The notes below the pieces were generated by a model, which saw nothing but the letters and a program-made list of their open reading frames with translations, had not been told where the DNA came from and searched no databases. Of a stretch of DNA of 64,000 nt, positions 52,810 to 61,891 are shown in pieces (within the stretch, counting starts at the first letter, position 1; each line of letters begins with the position of its first letter). The translations under genes and the position numbers were made by a program. This DNA is from Prochlorococcus marinus XMU1410 (GTDB lineage: Bacteria > Cyanobacteriota > Cyanobacteriia > PCC-6307 > Cyanobiaceae): contig NZ_JAAORH010000001.1 of the NCBI RefSeq assembly GCF_017696085.1, positions 744,001 to 808,000 of the forward strand, written 5' to 3'.

Positions 52810-54810
52810 ATGGGGCAAATAGTTGGAATTGATTTAGGTACTACTAACTCTGTTGTCGGAGTTATAGAAGCCGGTCGTCCAATTGTTATTGCAAATTCTG
52901 AGGGATCCAGAACTACACCTTCAATAGTTGGATTTACAAAAGACAAGGAAATAGTAATAGGAGACCAAGCCAGAAGACAACTTGTTTTAAATCCTAAGAA
53001 TACCTTTTATAACCTTAAACGATTTATTGGTAGTGACTGGGATGAATTAGATGAGAATAGTATTTCTGTTCCTTATAACGTAAAGGCTAATACCAATGGA
53101 AGCGTTAGAGTTCTTAGTCCAAATACAGAAAGAGAATATGCACCCGAAGAATTAGTGAGCTCATTGATTAGAAAATTAATTAATGATGCTGAAACTTATC
53201 TTGGAGATACTGTTGATTCTGCCGTTATAACTGTCCCTGCTTACTTTAATGAATCTCAAAGGCAAGCTACAAAGGATTCTGCCATATTAGCTGGTATTAA
53301 AGTAGATAGAATTCTAAATGAACCTACTGCTGCTGCTCTAGCTTATGGTTTTGAAAAAAGTTCTGCTAATAATGTTTTAGTTTTTGATTTAGGAGGAGGA
53401 ACATTTGATGTTTCATTATTGAAAATTTCTAATGGTGTATTTGATGTTAAAGCCACTTGTGGTGATACACAGCTAGGGGGTAACAATTTTGATTCAAAAA
53501 TAGTTGATTGGCTCGCAGAAAAATTTCTAGCTAAACATGATATTGATCTAAGAAGGGATAGACAAGCTTTACAGAGATTAACTGAGGCTGCTGAAAAAGC
53601 TAAATGTGAATTGTCAGGTTTGCAAAAAACAAAAATATCTTTACCATTTATCACAACAAGTAATGAGGGACCGTTACATATTGAAGAAACATTAAATAGA
53701 AAAATATTTGAGTTATTATCACAAGATTTGCTTGATAGATTATTAGAGCCTGTGCAAATAGCTTTAGATGATTCTGGATGGAATGCAGACGATATTGATG
53801 AGGTTGTTCTTGTAGGTGGAAGCACAAGAATCCCGATGGTTCAACAATTAGTAAAGACTCTTGTTCCCAATGATCCTTGTCAATCTGTTAATCCTGATGA
53901 AGTAGTAGCAGTTGGAGCTGCGATACAATCTGGAATTATTAGTGGTGATTTACAAGATTTACTTCTAAATGACGTTACTCCCTTATCTTTAGGTTTAGAA
54001 ACTATTGGTGGTCTTATGAAGGTACTTATTCCGCGTAATACGCCAATACCAGTTAGACAATCTGATGTTTTTAGTACGTCTGAAGCAAATCAATCATCAG
54101 TTGTTGTACAAGTACGTCAGGGAGAAAGGCCTTTGGCATCTGAAAATAAATCACTCGGTAAATTTAGACTATCAGGAATACCTCCAGCTCCAAGAGGGAT
54201 ACCTCAAGTCCAGGTAGCATTTGATATTGATGCTAACGGTCTTTTAGAAGTAAGTGCTACTGATAGGACAACTGGAAGAAAGCAAACAGTTACAATCTCT
54301 GGAGGTTCTAATTTAAATGAACAAGAAATAAATTCGATAATTGAAGAAGCTAAAGCAAAAGCTAATGAAGATAGAAAGATAAGAGCTGTAATTGATAGAA
54401 AAAATAGTGCTTTAACTCTTATTGCTCAAGCTGAGAGAAGACTTAGAGATGCCTCATTAGAATTTGGCCCTTATGGGGCCGAAAGGCAACAACGAGCTGT
54501 TGAATTGGCTATTCAAGATGTAGAAGAGTATATAGATGACGATGATCCTCAAGAATTAGAAATATCAGTAAGTTCTCTACAAGAAGCATTATTCGGCTTA
54601 AATAGAAAATTTGCTTCTGAAAAGAAAACAGATAATAATCCCTTACAGAGTATTAAAAATACATTTGGATCATTAAAGGATGAACTCTTTTCTGATGATT
54701 ATTGGGATGATGATGACCCTTGGGATAATCAAATGAATAGAAATTATAGAAATTCGAGGTATGGTAATTCTAGGGACGATGACCCATGGGACAATGACTA
54801 CTTCCTCTAA
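52810..54810 (+). CDS. dnaK: Hsp70 chaperone DnaK, cyanobacterial type with DDDPWDN tail
   Basis: 666 residues. Seen: GIDLGTTNSVVGVIE, NEPTAAALAYG, FDLGGGTFDVSLL, VLVGGSTRIPMVQQLV, the linker DLLLNDVTPLSLGLET and substrate-binding domain. The acidic tail carries two copies of a DDDPWDN motif with near-repeated DNA. The C-terminus lacks the EEVD-like or KKGDD tails of other copies, so it is probably the DnaK1-like paralog. The dnaJ gene begins inside its last codons. No CIRCE seen in the ~210-base upstream gap, which appears empty. Confidence 0.96.
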   Translation: MGQIVGIDLGTTNSVVGVIEAGRPIVIANSEGSRTTPSIVGFTKDKEIVIGDQARRQLVLNPKNTFYNLKRFIGSDWDELDENSISVPYNVKANTNGSVRVLSPNTEREYAPEELVSSLIRKLINDAETYLGDTVDSAVITVPAYFNESQRQATKDSAILAGIKVDRILNEPTAAALAYGFEKSSANNVLVFDLGGGTFDVSLLKISNGVFDVKATCGDTQLGGNNFDSKIVDWLAEKFLAKHDIDLRRDRQALQRLTEAAEKAKCELSGLQKTKISLPFITTSNEGPLHIEETLNRKIFELLSQDLLDRLLEPVQIALDDSGWNADDIDEVVLVGGSTRIPMVQQLVKTLVPNDPCQSVNPDEVVAVGAAIQSGIISGDLQDLLLNDVTPLSLGLETIGGLMKVLIPRNTPIPVRQSDVFSTSEANQSSVVVQVRQGERPLASENKSLGKFRLSGIPPAPRGIPQVQVAFDIDANGLLEVSATDRTTGRKQTVTISGGSNLNEQEINSIIEEAKAKANEDRKIRAVIDRKNSALTLIAQAERRLRDASLEFGPYGAERQQRAVELAIQDVEEYIDDDDPQELEISVSSLQEALFGLNRKFASEKKTDNNPLQSIKNTFGSLKDELFSDDYWDDDDPWDNQMNRNYRNSRYGNSRDDDPWDNDYFL

Positions 54811-55720
54811 AAAAGACTATTTGTCGATTTTGGGTTTATCCCCTGATTTCGATGATAAAGAACTTAAAAAGGCCTTTCGAAGAGAAGCAAGAAAATGGCA
54901 TCCAGATTTAAATAAAAATGATCTTAATGCAGAAGAAAGATTTAAATTAATTAACGAAGCATACGAATATCTACGTGATCCAAATGTAAGAAAAAATAGT
55001 TCGGATGAAAAAAACCAGGATGATAAAGAAAATAATAATTTCGAGAAAGGTTTTCCTGACTTTCAAGATTATCTTGATTCATTATTTGGATATGAGTATT
55101 CACCAAAGAATTACGAGGAATATGATGATGAATCATTTGACGATGAATCGATAAATATAAATAATGACGAATTTAATAATCATGATTATCCTACAACCTC
55201 TCCAGATGAGCCACCTCCAGTAAAACTCCACCAAGATATCGAGACAATTATAGAATTAACTCCTGATGAGGCCTTAAATGGAGCTTCAATTTTAATTGAG
55301 CTTGAAGATGAAACTGTAGTAGAAGTTGATACACCGCCTTTCGCTGGAGATGGATGGCGATTAAGACTTGAAAATATTGCAAGAGGAGGTAAAGATCATT
55401 ATCTACAGTTAAAAGTTCAAACGGAAAGTGGTCTAAGAATTGATGGTTTAAGAGTTCTGTATAAATTAGAGTTATTTCCTCATGATGCTCTTCTTGGTTG
55501 TGCAGTAGAGGTTCCTACCCTTGATGGAAATGTCACACTTCAAGTACCACCAAAATCATCTACGGGAAGAATGTTACGTTTGAAAGGGAGGGGCTTAACT
55601 TTCGAAGATAATGTAGGTGATCAATATGTTGAAATCCTGGTAGTGATACCTGCTGATATTAATGATGAAGAAATTGCTTTATATACAAGATTACAAGAAT
55701 TATCACTTTCTGATTCTTAA
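54794..55720 (+). CDS. DnaJ-type cochaperone without zinc finger
   Basis: 308 residues from ATG 54794 (MTTSSKKDYLSILGL), overlapping dnaK by 17 bases. Seen: J-domain with HPD in WHPDLNKNDLNAEERF and LINEAYEYLRDP; an acidic Asp/Glu/Asn/Tyr linker (about 70-130); the DnaJ C-terminal substrate domain VDTPPFAGDGWRLRLENIARGG and VPPKSSTGRMLRLKGRGLTF. No CxxCxGxG zinc repeats, so it is a DnaJ-like/CbpA-type protein. A longer frame starts at 54761 inside dnaK but adds no J-domain residues. Coupled with dnaK. Confidence 0.93.
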   Translation: MTTSSKKDYLSILGLSPDFDDKELKKAFRREARKWHPDLNKNDLNAEERFKLINEAYEYLRDPNVRKNSSDEKNQDDKENNNFEKGFPDFQDYLDSLFGYEYSPKNYEEYDDESFDDESININNDEFNNHDYPTTSPDEPPPVKLHQDIETIIELTPDEALNGASILIELEDETVVEVDTPPFAGDGWRLRLENIARGGKDHYLQLKVQTESGLRIDGLRVLYKLELFPHDALLGCAVEVPTLDGNVTLQVPPKSSTGRMLRLKGRGLTFEDNVGDQYVEILVVIPADINDEEIALYTRLQELSLSDS

Positions 55721-55753
55721 TCAAATATTATATAAATAGAAAAATCGATACTT

Positions 55754-56137
55754 ATGAACGTATTTGTTCTTTTATATAACTCAGGAACAGATAAGGAAGG
55801 AATTCATTCAATCGAACTTAAAGGAAGGACAATCGTTCTTATGTTTGAAGATAAGGATGATGCAACAAGATATTGTGGTCTTCTAGAAGCTCAAGATTTT
55901 CCTTTGCCAACGGTTGAGATGATCAACATAGAGGAAATAAAAGATTTCTGTATTAAATTAGATTACGAATGCAAATTAGTAGAAAAAAATTTTGTACCTA
56001 AAACCGCAGAAGATAGGTTATTAATTTCACCACCCCAGAAAAACTTAGAAGTTGAAAATTGGGAGGAAGAGAAAAAGAGTACTAAAGAAAGCATTGATAT
56101 AAACACTATTAAGGAAAACCTTGAAAAGTTGCTTTAG
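55754..56137 (+). CDS. DUF3110 family protein
   Basis: 127 residues, soluble. Seen: NVFVLLYNSGTDKEGIHSIEL, RTIVLMFEDKDDATRYCGLLEAQDF and VEMINIEEIKDFC, the conserved part of cyanobacterial/plastid DUF3110; the C-terminal ~40 residues are Lys/Glu-rich. Function unknown. It lies 33 bases after dnaJ, so the chaperone transcript may run on into it and the next cyclophilin gene. Confidence 0.83.
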   Translation: MNVFVLLYNSGTDKEGIHSIELKGRTIVLMFEDKDDATRYCGLLEAQDFPLPTVEMINIEEIKDFCIKLDYECKLVEKNFVPKTAEDRLLISPPQKNLEVENWEEEKKSTKESIDINTIKENLEKLL

Positions 56138-56174
56138 CTACTAAAATATTTATTAATTACTAAACAAATAAAAC

Positions 56175-56612
56175 ATGACAACTGCATTATTTGAAACAGA
56201 AGTTGGGAACATTAATATTGAATTTTTCTCTGACGATGCACCTAATACAGTTAAAAACTTCACGAGCTTAATTAGTGATGGTTTTTATGATGGTCTAGCA
56301 TTTCACAGAGTTATTCCTGGATTTATGGCTCAGGGTGGATGTCCAAATACACGTGATGGAGCATCAGGTATGCCTGGAACTGGTGGCCCTGGATATAATA
56401 TAAAATGTGAAATTAATACCAATAAACATCTAAAGGGCTCACTTTCTATGGCTCATGCAGGAAAGGATACAGGTGGAAGTCAGTTTTTCATAGTTTATGA
56501 ACCACAGCCCCATCTCGATGGAGTTCATACAGTTTTTGGTAAGACTGATGATATGGATGTAGTGCTAAAGCTTACTAATGGGTCAAAAATTTTAAAGGCA
56601 ACTTTAAAGTAG
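56175..56612 (+). CDS. Cyclophilin-type peptidyl-prolyl isomerase
   Basis: 145 residues, cytoplasmic (no signal). Seen: [59 protein letters not shown], the catalytic Arg/Phe/Gln residues of cyclophilins. ATG at 56175. Converges with ribBA with 3 bases between stops. Confidence 0.94.
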   Translation: MTTALFETEVGNINIEFFSDDAPNTVKNFTSLISDGFYDGLAFHRVIPGFMAQGGCPNTRDGASGMPGTGGPGYNIKCEINTNKHLKGSLSMAHAGKDTGGSQFFIVYEPQPHLDGVHTVFGKTDDMDVVLKLTNGSKILKATLK

Positions 56613-56615
56613 TTT

Positions 56616-58340
56616 TTAGCCCTCAAAAACAATACTAAATGTCTCTTTATCTAGATTAAATTTTCTTGTAGATGAATACAAGATTTCATTATTTATTGAA
56701 AATTTAGTATTGATTAATTTGATGCTGCTTTTTGGGTGTAATGCTTGTTCAATGTTTCTTGAAACAATAATTCCAATATTTGTACTATTTTCATAATTGG
56801 ATAAAAACTGAATAAATAATTCTATATTCTTTATTTCTTCATCAGTAATGTTGGAATTGGTTCTATTCTGATCATGCAAAATTCGCCAAACTAATTTTGG
56901 TCTATTCCAAAAAGCCAATAACCTTGGAGTACTTTCTAGTTTAATATTAATGTTCTTCTCACTACAGAATTTAATAACTTTATTTTTAATTGGAACTAGA
57001 TCAATAGATTTATATTTCCCATCAAGAAAAATTGATATAAATGGATCGATATTCCTGGAATTAGGATTATCTTCATCAATCATGTGTCCTAACTTCGTTT
57101 TTTTTACACTCAAGTATTCTGCATTATTATCGTTTGGACAAATTACTAATGGAACTCTTTCAATAACCTCTATTCCATAACCACCTAATCCAGCTATCTT
57201 TCTAGGATTGTTTGTAAGTAATTTTAATTTTTTTATCCCTAGATCGGTTAATATCTGTGCTCCAACTCCATAATTTCTGAGATCTGCTGGAAAACCTAAT
57301 TTTTCATTAGCTTCTACAGTGTCTAATCCACCATCCTGTAAACTATAAGCTTTTAATTTATTTATTAGACCAATACCTCTACCTTCTTGTCTTAAGTAAA
57401 CAACAACTCCCTCTTCCTCCTTTTCTATCCTCGATAAAGCAGCCTCTAGCTGTGGTCTACAATCACAACGTAATGATCCAAAAGCATCGCCAGTTAAGCA
57501 CTCTGAATGCATTCTTACTAGGACAGGCTCGTTTAATTTTGATGATTTTTGTTTAACTAACGCAACATGCTCTGATCCATCAAGTTCATTAACATATCCA
57601 TAAGCTTTGAAATTACCAAAAATACTAGGAAGTACAGCATCGGATTTTCTAAATACAAATCTCTCAGTTTGAAACCGATAACTTATTAAATCAGCTATAG
57701 ATATTAATTTCATTCCCCATTGTTTTGCATACTCTTTAAGTTGTGGAAGTCTTGACATGGAACCGTCAGGATTTTGTATTTCGCAAATCACTCCAGCGGG
57801 ATAAAGACCTGACATTGCAGCTATATCTACTGCCGCTTCGGTATGACCTGCTCTTTTTAGTACACCACCTTTCTTAGCTCTTAATGGAAAAATATGTCCT
57901 GGTCTTCTTAAATCATCAGGTTTTGTATTTGGGTTTATAGCAACTTGAATTGTTTTTGCCCTGTCTTCAGCGGAAATACCAGTAGTAACATTATTTTCAG
58001 GTCCTGCATCAATTGATATCGTAAAGGCTGTTTGATTTTCATCTGTATTTCTATCTACCATTAATGGCAAATCTAAAGAATCAAGTTTTTCACCTTGCAT
58101 AGCCAGACATATAAGTCCACGCCCCTCAGTAGCCATAAAATTAATTTGCTGTGGCGTAGCAAACTGTGCAGCACATATTAAATCTCCTTCATTTTCTCTT
58201 CTTTCATCATCAACAACAATTATGCATTCACCATTTCTTATAGCTGCTAAAGCATCGCTGATAGGATCAAATTCAATTTTAAAAGTTTCATTTATATCCA
58301 AAATTGTTCCATTATTTGAATTGGGACTTGTTTCTTTCAT
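56616..58340 (-). CDS. ribBA: Bifunctional DHBP synthase / GTP cyclohydrolase II
   Basis: Both entry steps of riboflavin synthesis. 574 residues from ATG 58340 (MKETSPN), preceded by AGGA; TTG at 58352 is the alternative. Seen: DHBP synthase half (about 25-225; [38 protein letters not shown]) and GCH II half (about 225-415; zinc ligands in [40 protein letters not shown]). An extra C-terminal part of ~160 residues does not match either enzyme. No FMN-riboswitch signature seen in the short divergent leader to argC. Confidence 0.95.
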   Translation of the reverse strand: MKETSPNSNNGTILDINETFKIEFDPISDALAAIRNGECIIVVDDERRENEGDLICAAQFATPQQINFMATEGRGLICLAMQGEKLDSLDLPLMVDRNTDENQTAFTISIDAGPENNVTTGISAEDRAKTIQVAINPNTKPDDLRRPGHIFPLRAKKGGVLKRAGHTEAAVDIAAMSGLYPAGVICEIQNPDGSMSRLPQLKEYAKQWGMKLISIADLISYRFQTERFVFRKSDAVLPSIFGNFKAYGYVNELDGSEHVALVKQKSSKLNEPVLVRMHSECLTGDAFGSLRCDCRPQLEAALSRIEKEEEGVVVYLRQEGRGIGLINKLKAYSLQDGGLDTVEANEKLGFPADLRNYGVGAQILTDLGIKKLKLLTNNPRKIAGLGGYGIEVIERVPLVICPNDNNAEYLSVKKTKLGHMIDEDNPNSRNIDPFISIFLDGKYKSIDLVPIKNKVIKFCSEKNINIKLESTPRLLAFWNRPKLVWRILHDQNRTNSNITDEEIKNIELFIQFLSNYENSTNIGIIVSRNIEQALHPKSSIKLINTKFSINNEILYSSTRKFNLDKETFSIVFEG

Positions 58341-58428
58341 TATTCCTATCAATATAGAAAAATAGTGTTTTAGTTACCTTTAATTCAACACTTTATAATC
58401 CTATCTTAAAGTCTACCAATTCAATGAA

Positions 58429-59484
58429 ATGAATGTTGCAATAGTAGGTGCTACTGGTTACGGCGGTATTCAAGCGGTAAATCTTTTAAAAAAAAATAAA
58501 AAATATAAAATTTCATTTTTAGGAGGTAACAAAACATCTGGATCAAAGTGGAATGATAATTTCCCTTTTATTTATCTAGATAATGATCCTTATATAGATG
58601 AAATTTCAGTAGATAATATTACAAAAAATTCTGATATTGCTTTGCTTTGCTTACCAAATGGCCTGTCTTCAACATTGACGAGAAAATTATTAGATAGAGG
58701 ACTTAAAGTTATTGATTTATCTGCTGATTACAGATATAAGTCTTTAGATCTTTGGAAAAAAGTATATTCCAAAGAAGCTGCTATTTATAAAAGGAATGAT
58801 GATGATTTATGTAAAGAAGCGGTCTACGGTCTTCCTGAAATAAATAAAGAAGCCATTTCAAAAGGAAGATTAATTGCATGTCCAGGATGTTACCCTACAT
58901 CTGCTCTTATTCCATTAGTTCCTTATCTCTCGCAAGGAATTATTGAAAATGAAGGTATAGTAATTGATTCTAAAAGCGGAACTTCTGGAGGTGGTCGAGA
59001 ACCAAACCAAAAGCTACTCTTATCAGAATGTGGAGAAGGTCTATCAGCATATGGATTGATAAACCATAGACATACCTCAGAGATCGAGCAAGTAGCATCA
59101 TTAATTTCTGGAAATAAAATTGAACTACTTTTTACACCTCATTTAGTTCCAATTTCAAGGGGTATGCATTCGACTATATATGGGAGATTAAGAGACCCAG
59201 GTTTAACTTCTGATGATTGCAGAATTCTTTTGGATAATTATTATAGAAATTTCAAAAATATTAAAGTCTTACCTGTTGATACATTCCCTTCAACAAAATG
59301 GGTTAAAAATACAAATCAAATTTTCCTTTCTGTAAAAGTTGATATTCGAAATGGAAGGATAGTTATATTATCTGTAATTGATAATTTGTTAAAAGGACAG
59401 ACTGGACAAGCAATTCAAAATTTAAATATTATGAGCGGATTTTCAATGGATGAAGGTCTTAATTTAACTAATAATTATCCATAA
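58429..59484 (+). CDS. argC: N-acetyl-gamma-glutamyl-phosphate reductase
   Basis: Third step of arginine synthesis, NADPH-dependent. 351 residues. Seen: NVAIVGATGYGGIQAVNLL, catalytic cysteine in ACPGCYPTSA, SGTSGGGREPNQK, HRHTSEIEQ and FTPHLVPISRGMHST. Starts at ATG 58429. Its 3' end overlaps the convergent purN by 17 bases. Confidence 0.96.
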   Translation: MNVAIVGATGYGGIQAVNLLKKNKKYKISFLGGNKTSGSKWNDNFPFIYLDNDPYIDEISVDNITKNSDIALLCLPNGLSSTLTRKLLDRGLKVIDLSADYRYKSLDLWKKVYSKEAAIYKRNDDDLCKEAVYGLPEINKEAISKGRLIACPGCYPTSALIPLVPYLSQGIIENEGIVIDSKSGTSGGGREPNQKLLLSECGEGLSAYGLINHRHTSEIEQVASLISGNKIELLFTPHLVPISRGMHSTIYGRLRDPGLTSDDCRILLDNYYRNFKNIKVLPVDTFPSTKWVKNTNQIFLSVKVDIRNGRIVILSVIDNLLKGQTGQAIQNLNIMSGFSMDEGLNLTNNYP

Positions 59485-60124
59485 AATTACTTCTTATCAA
59501 AAAACCAGCAATAGAGATTGATTGAGGTAAAATTTTATGCTCAAGAATTTGAATCCTTTTGGTAAGTGATTCAATATCATCATCATTTCTAACTGACAAT
59601 GCAGCTTGCATTATCAATGATCCACTATCTACCTCCTCTTCAACAAAATGTACGGAACAACCAGTTATTTTTGAACCATTTAATATAGAGTCCTTTATCG
59701 CAGAACCACCTTTATATGCTGGAAGTAATGAAGGGTGAATATTTATTATCTTATTCTTAAATTTATTAATAAAAAATGGAGTAACAATTTTCATCCAGCC
59801 TGCCATAACCACAAGTTCAACATTGTAATCAATTAAAGTATTTACAATTTCTAATTCAAATGCTTCTTTTTGCATAAAGTCTTTGCCTCTTATAATTTTG
59901 TGAGGTATTTCTTTACTTTCTGCTCTAAGAATACAACCTGCATCATCTTTGTTTGTTATTAAAACTTTTATATCTATATCTAATTCTCCTTTTTCTGAGA
60001 GATTAATTAATTCCTGAAAGTTTGTTCCATTCCCAGAAGCAAGTACACCTATTTTTAATTTTGGGGAAAATCTTCTAAATTCAGATATCTCAGGCGAAAT
60101 TATGTAATTAAATGATTTATCCAA
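59468..60124 (-). CDS. purN: Phosphoribosylglycinamide formyltransferase
   Basis: Third step of purine synthesis, using 10-formyl-THF. 218 residues. Seen: KIGVLASGNGTNFQELI, the motif INIHPSLLPAYKGGSAIKDS, and VHFVEEEVDSGSLI. It has ~25 residues before the fold starts at LKIGVLASG. TTG start at 60124 (MDKSFNYI); the leader is not part of the fold, so an internal start is conceivable. Convergent 17-base overlap with argC. Confidence 0.93.
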   Translation of the reverse strand: MDKSFNYIISPEISEFRRFSPKLKIGVLASGNGTNFQELINLSEKGELDIDIKVLITNKDDAGCILRAESKEIPHKIIRGKDFMQKEAFELEIVNTLIDYNVELVVMAGWMKIVTPFFINKFKNKIINIHPSLLPAYKGGSAIKDSILNGSKITGCSVHFVEEEVDSGSLIMQAALSVRNDDDIESLTKRIQILEHKILPQSISIAGFLIRSNFMDNY

Positions 60125-60256
60125 AGTTTTTTAATTTTATCCAATGATAAATTCATATGAAATAAAAAAAACCCTCAATTTTAATTGTTTATATTCAAAA
60201 ACATATTTATTTGAAGATAATAATTTAAACAAATTTAAATGATTCAAATCTATGTA

Positions 60257-60275
60257 CTATTCGAATAGATATAAT
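60257..60275 (+). promoter_or_regulatory. Putative pgi promoter: palindrome plus consensus -10 box
   Basis: CTATTCGAATAG (60257-60268) is a perfect 12-base palindrome just ahead of TATAAT (60270-60275), the sigma70 -10 consensus. Transcription would start near 60282, giving a leader of about 26 bases to the pgi ATG. The palindrome lies in the spacer, where a bound protein would block RNA polymerase. No known consensus is recognised. Confidence 0.5.
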
Positions 60276-60307
60276 TGAATAATAAATAAAAGAAACAAAT
60301 ATATAAA

Positions 60308-61891
60308 ATGAATGGAGATTTAAACTCTTGGGATAAATTTTGTAATTATCTTTGGTTTGATAAAAAATTAAACATTTGGTTAGACATAAGCAAAATTAAT
60401 TTCACAATTAAAGAGATTAAAAAAATAGAAGAAAAATTTATAGATGTTTTTTCTTCAATAAAAGAATTAGAAAATGGTGCAATCTCAAATATTGATGAAA
60501 ATAGACAAGTTGGACATTACTGGCTTAGAAATCCATCAATTTCACCATCTTCAAAAATAGGTGAGGAAATTAGCGCAGATATTGATTCAATCTCTGAATT
60601 TGGGAAACAAATTTTAAATGGAGATATTAAGAATAAGAATCAACAGAACTATACTGATGTTCTATGGATAGGTATTGGTGGAAGTGGTTTAGGACCATTA
60701 CTTATTACAGAGTCACTGCAGAAGTGCTCTAAAGGCTTAAATTTTTCTTATATCGATAATGTTGATCCTTTTTTAATTAGCGAAAAATTAGAAGAGTTAT
60801 CTGAAAAATTATCCACAACATTATTTGTAGTAGTTAGCAAATCAGGTGGTACGCCTGAACCTAGAATTGCTATGGAAATTATTAAAAGTCATTGTGAAAA
60901 TAATTCTCTTGAATGGAATTCTAATGCTATAGCTATAACGATGAAAGATAGTAAATTATTTAAAAAGGCCACTTCTGAAAATTGGTTAAAAATATTTAAT
61001 TTGCAAGATTGGGTTGGAGGAAGAACAAGTATTACAAGCTCTGTGGGATTACTTCCATTAGCTCTTATTAATGAAAATATATTTGAATTCATTAGAGGTG
61101 CATCATTAATGGATGAGGCCACGCGTATAAGTGATTTTAAAAATAATCCCGCAGCATTATTGTCCTCTGCTTGGTATTTAACTGGGGATGGCGTTGGGAA
61201 GAGAGATATGGTCGTATTACCATATAGAGATAGGTTACAGGTATTTAGTAAATATCTTCAGCAATTAGTAATGGAATCATTAGGAAAGAAATTTAATAGG
61301 AATGGTGAAGTAGTTAATCAAGGTATTTCCGTTTTTGGTAATAAAGGATCTACAGATCAGCATGCTTATGTTCAGCAACTGAGAGATGGTATTGATAATT
61401 TCTTTTGTATTTTTATTGAATTATTAGATTCTCCATCTACTAATATTTTTGATGAAAAAGAGAATCCTAAAGAATATCTTTCTGGTTTTTTGCAAGGAAC
61501 CAGATCAGCACTCTCTAGTGAAGACAGACAAAGTATCACTATTACTTTAGAAAAGTTAAATTGTTTTTCACTAGGGGCCTTAATCGCTTTATTTGAGAGG
61601 GCTGTATCCTTCTATGCTGAATTGGTAAATATAAATGCATATGATCAACCTGGAGTTGAAGCTGGAAAGAAAGCAGCTGCAAATATTATTGAGTATCAAC
61701 AAAAAGTAAGTAATTTATTAGATGAAGGTGGAGAATATTCTATAAATGACATAACATCATTATTTGATAATTCAATTAGTGAACCCATATTTTTTATACT
61801 CCGTGAAATGTGTTTCGGTAATGATAATTATTTAGTTAAGGGCGATTGGTCAAATCCAAATTCATTAGTTATTCAAAAAATAAATTCTTAA
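60308..61891 (+). CDS. pgi: Glucose-6-phosphate isomerase
   Basis: Interconverts glucose-6-P and fructose-6-P; in cyanobacteria it links the Calvin cycle to glycogen and the oxidative pentose phosphate pathway. 527 residues. Seen: [67 protein letters not shown] and [14 protein letters not shown] at 60308. The stop overlaps the convergent leuS stop by 4 bases. Confidence 0.96.
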   Translation: MNGDLNSWDKFCNYLWFDKKLNIWLDISKINFTIKEIKKIEEKFIDVFSSIKELENGAISNIDENRQVGHYWLRNPSISPSSKIGEEISADIDSISEFGKQILNGDIKNKNQQNYTDVLWIGIGGSGLGPLLITESLQKCSKGLNFSYIDNVDPFLISEKLEELSEKLSTTLFVVVSKSGGTPEPRIAMEIIKSHCENNSLEWNSNAIAITMKDSKLFKKATSENWLKIFNLQDWVGGRTSITSSVGLLPLALINENIFEFIRGASLMDEATRISDFKNNPAALLSSAWYLTGDGVGKRDMVVLPYRDRLQVFSKYLQQLVMESLGKKFNRNGEVVNQGISVFGNKGSTDQHAYVQQLRDGIDNFFCIFIELLDSPSTNIFDEKENPKEYLSGFLQGTRSALSSEDRQSITITLEKLNCFSLGALIALFERAVSFYAELVNINAYDQPGVEAGKKAAANIIEYQQKVSNLLDEGGEYSINDITSLFDNSISEPIFFILREMCFGNDNYLVKGDWSNPNSLVIQKINS

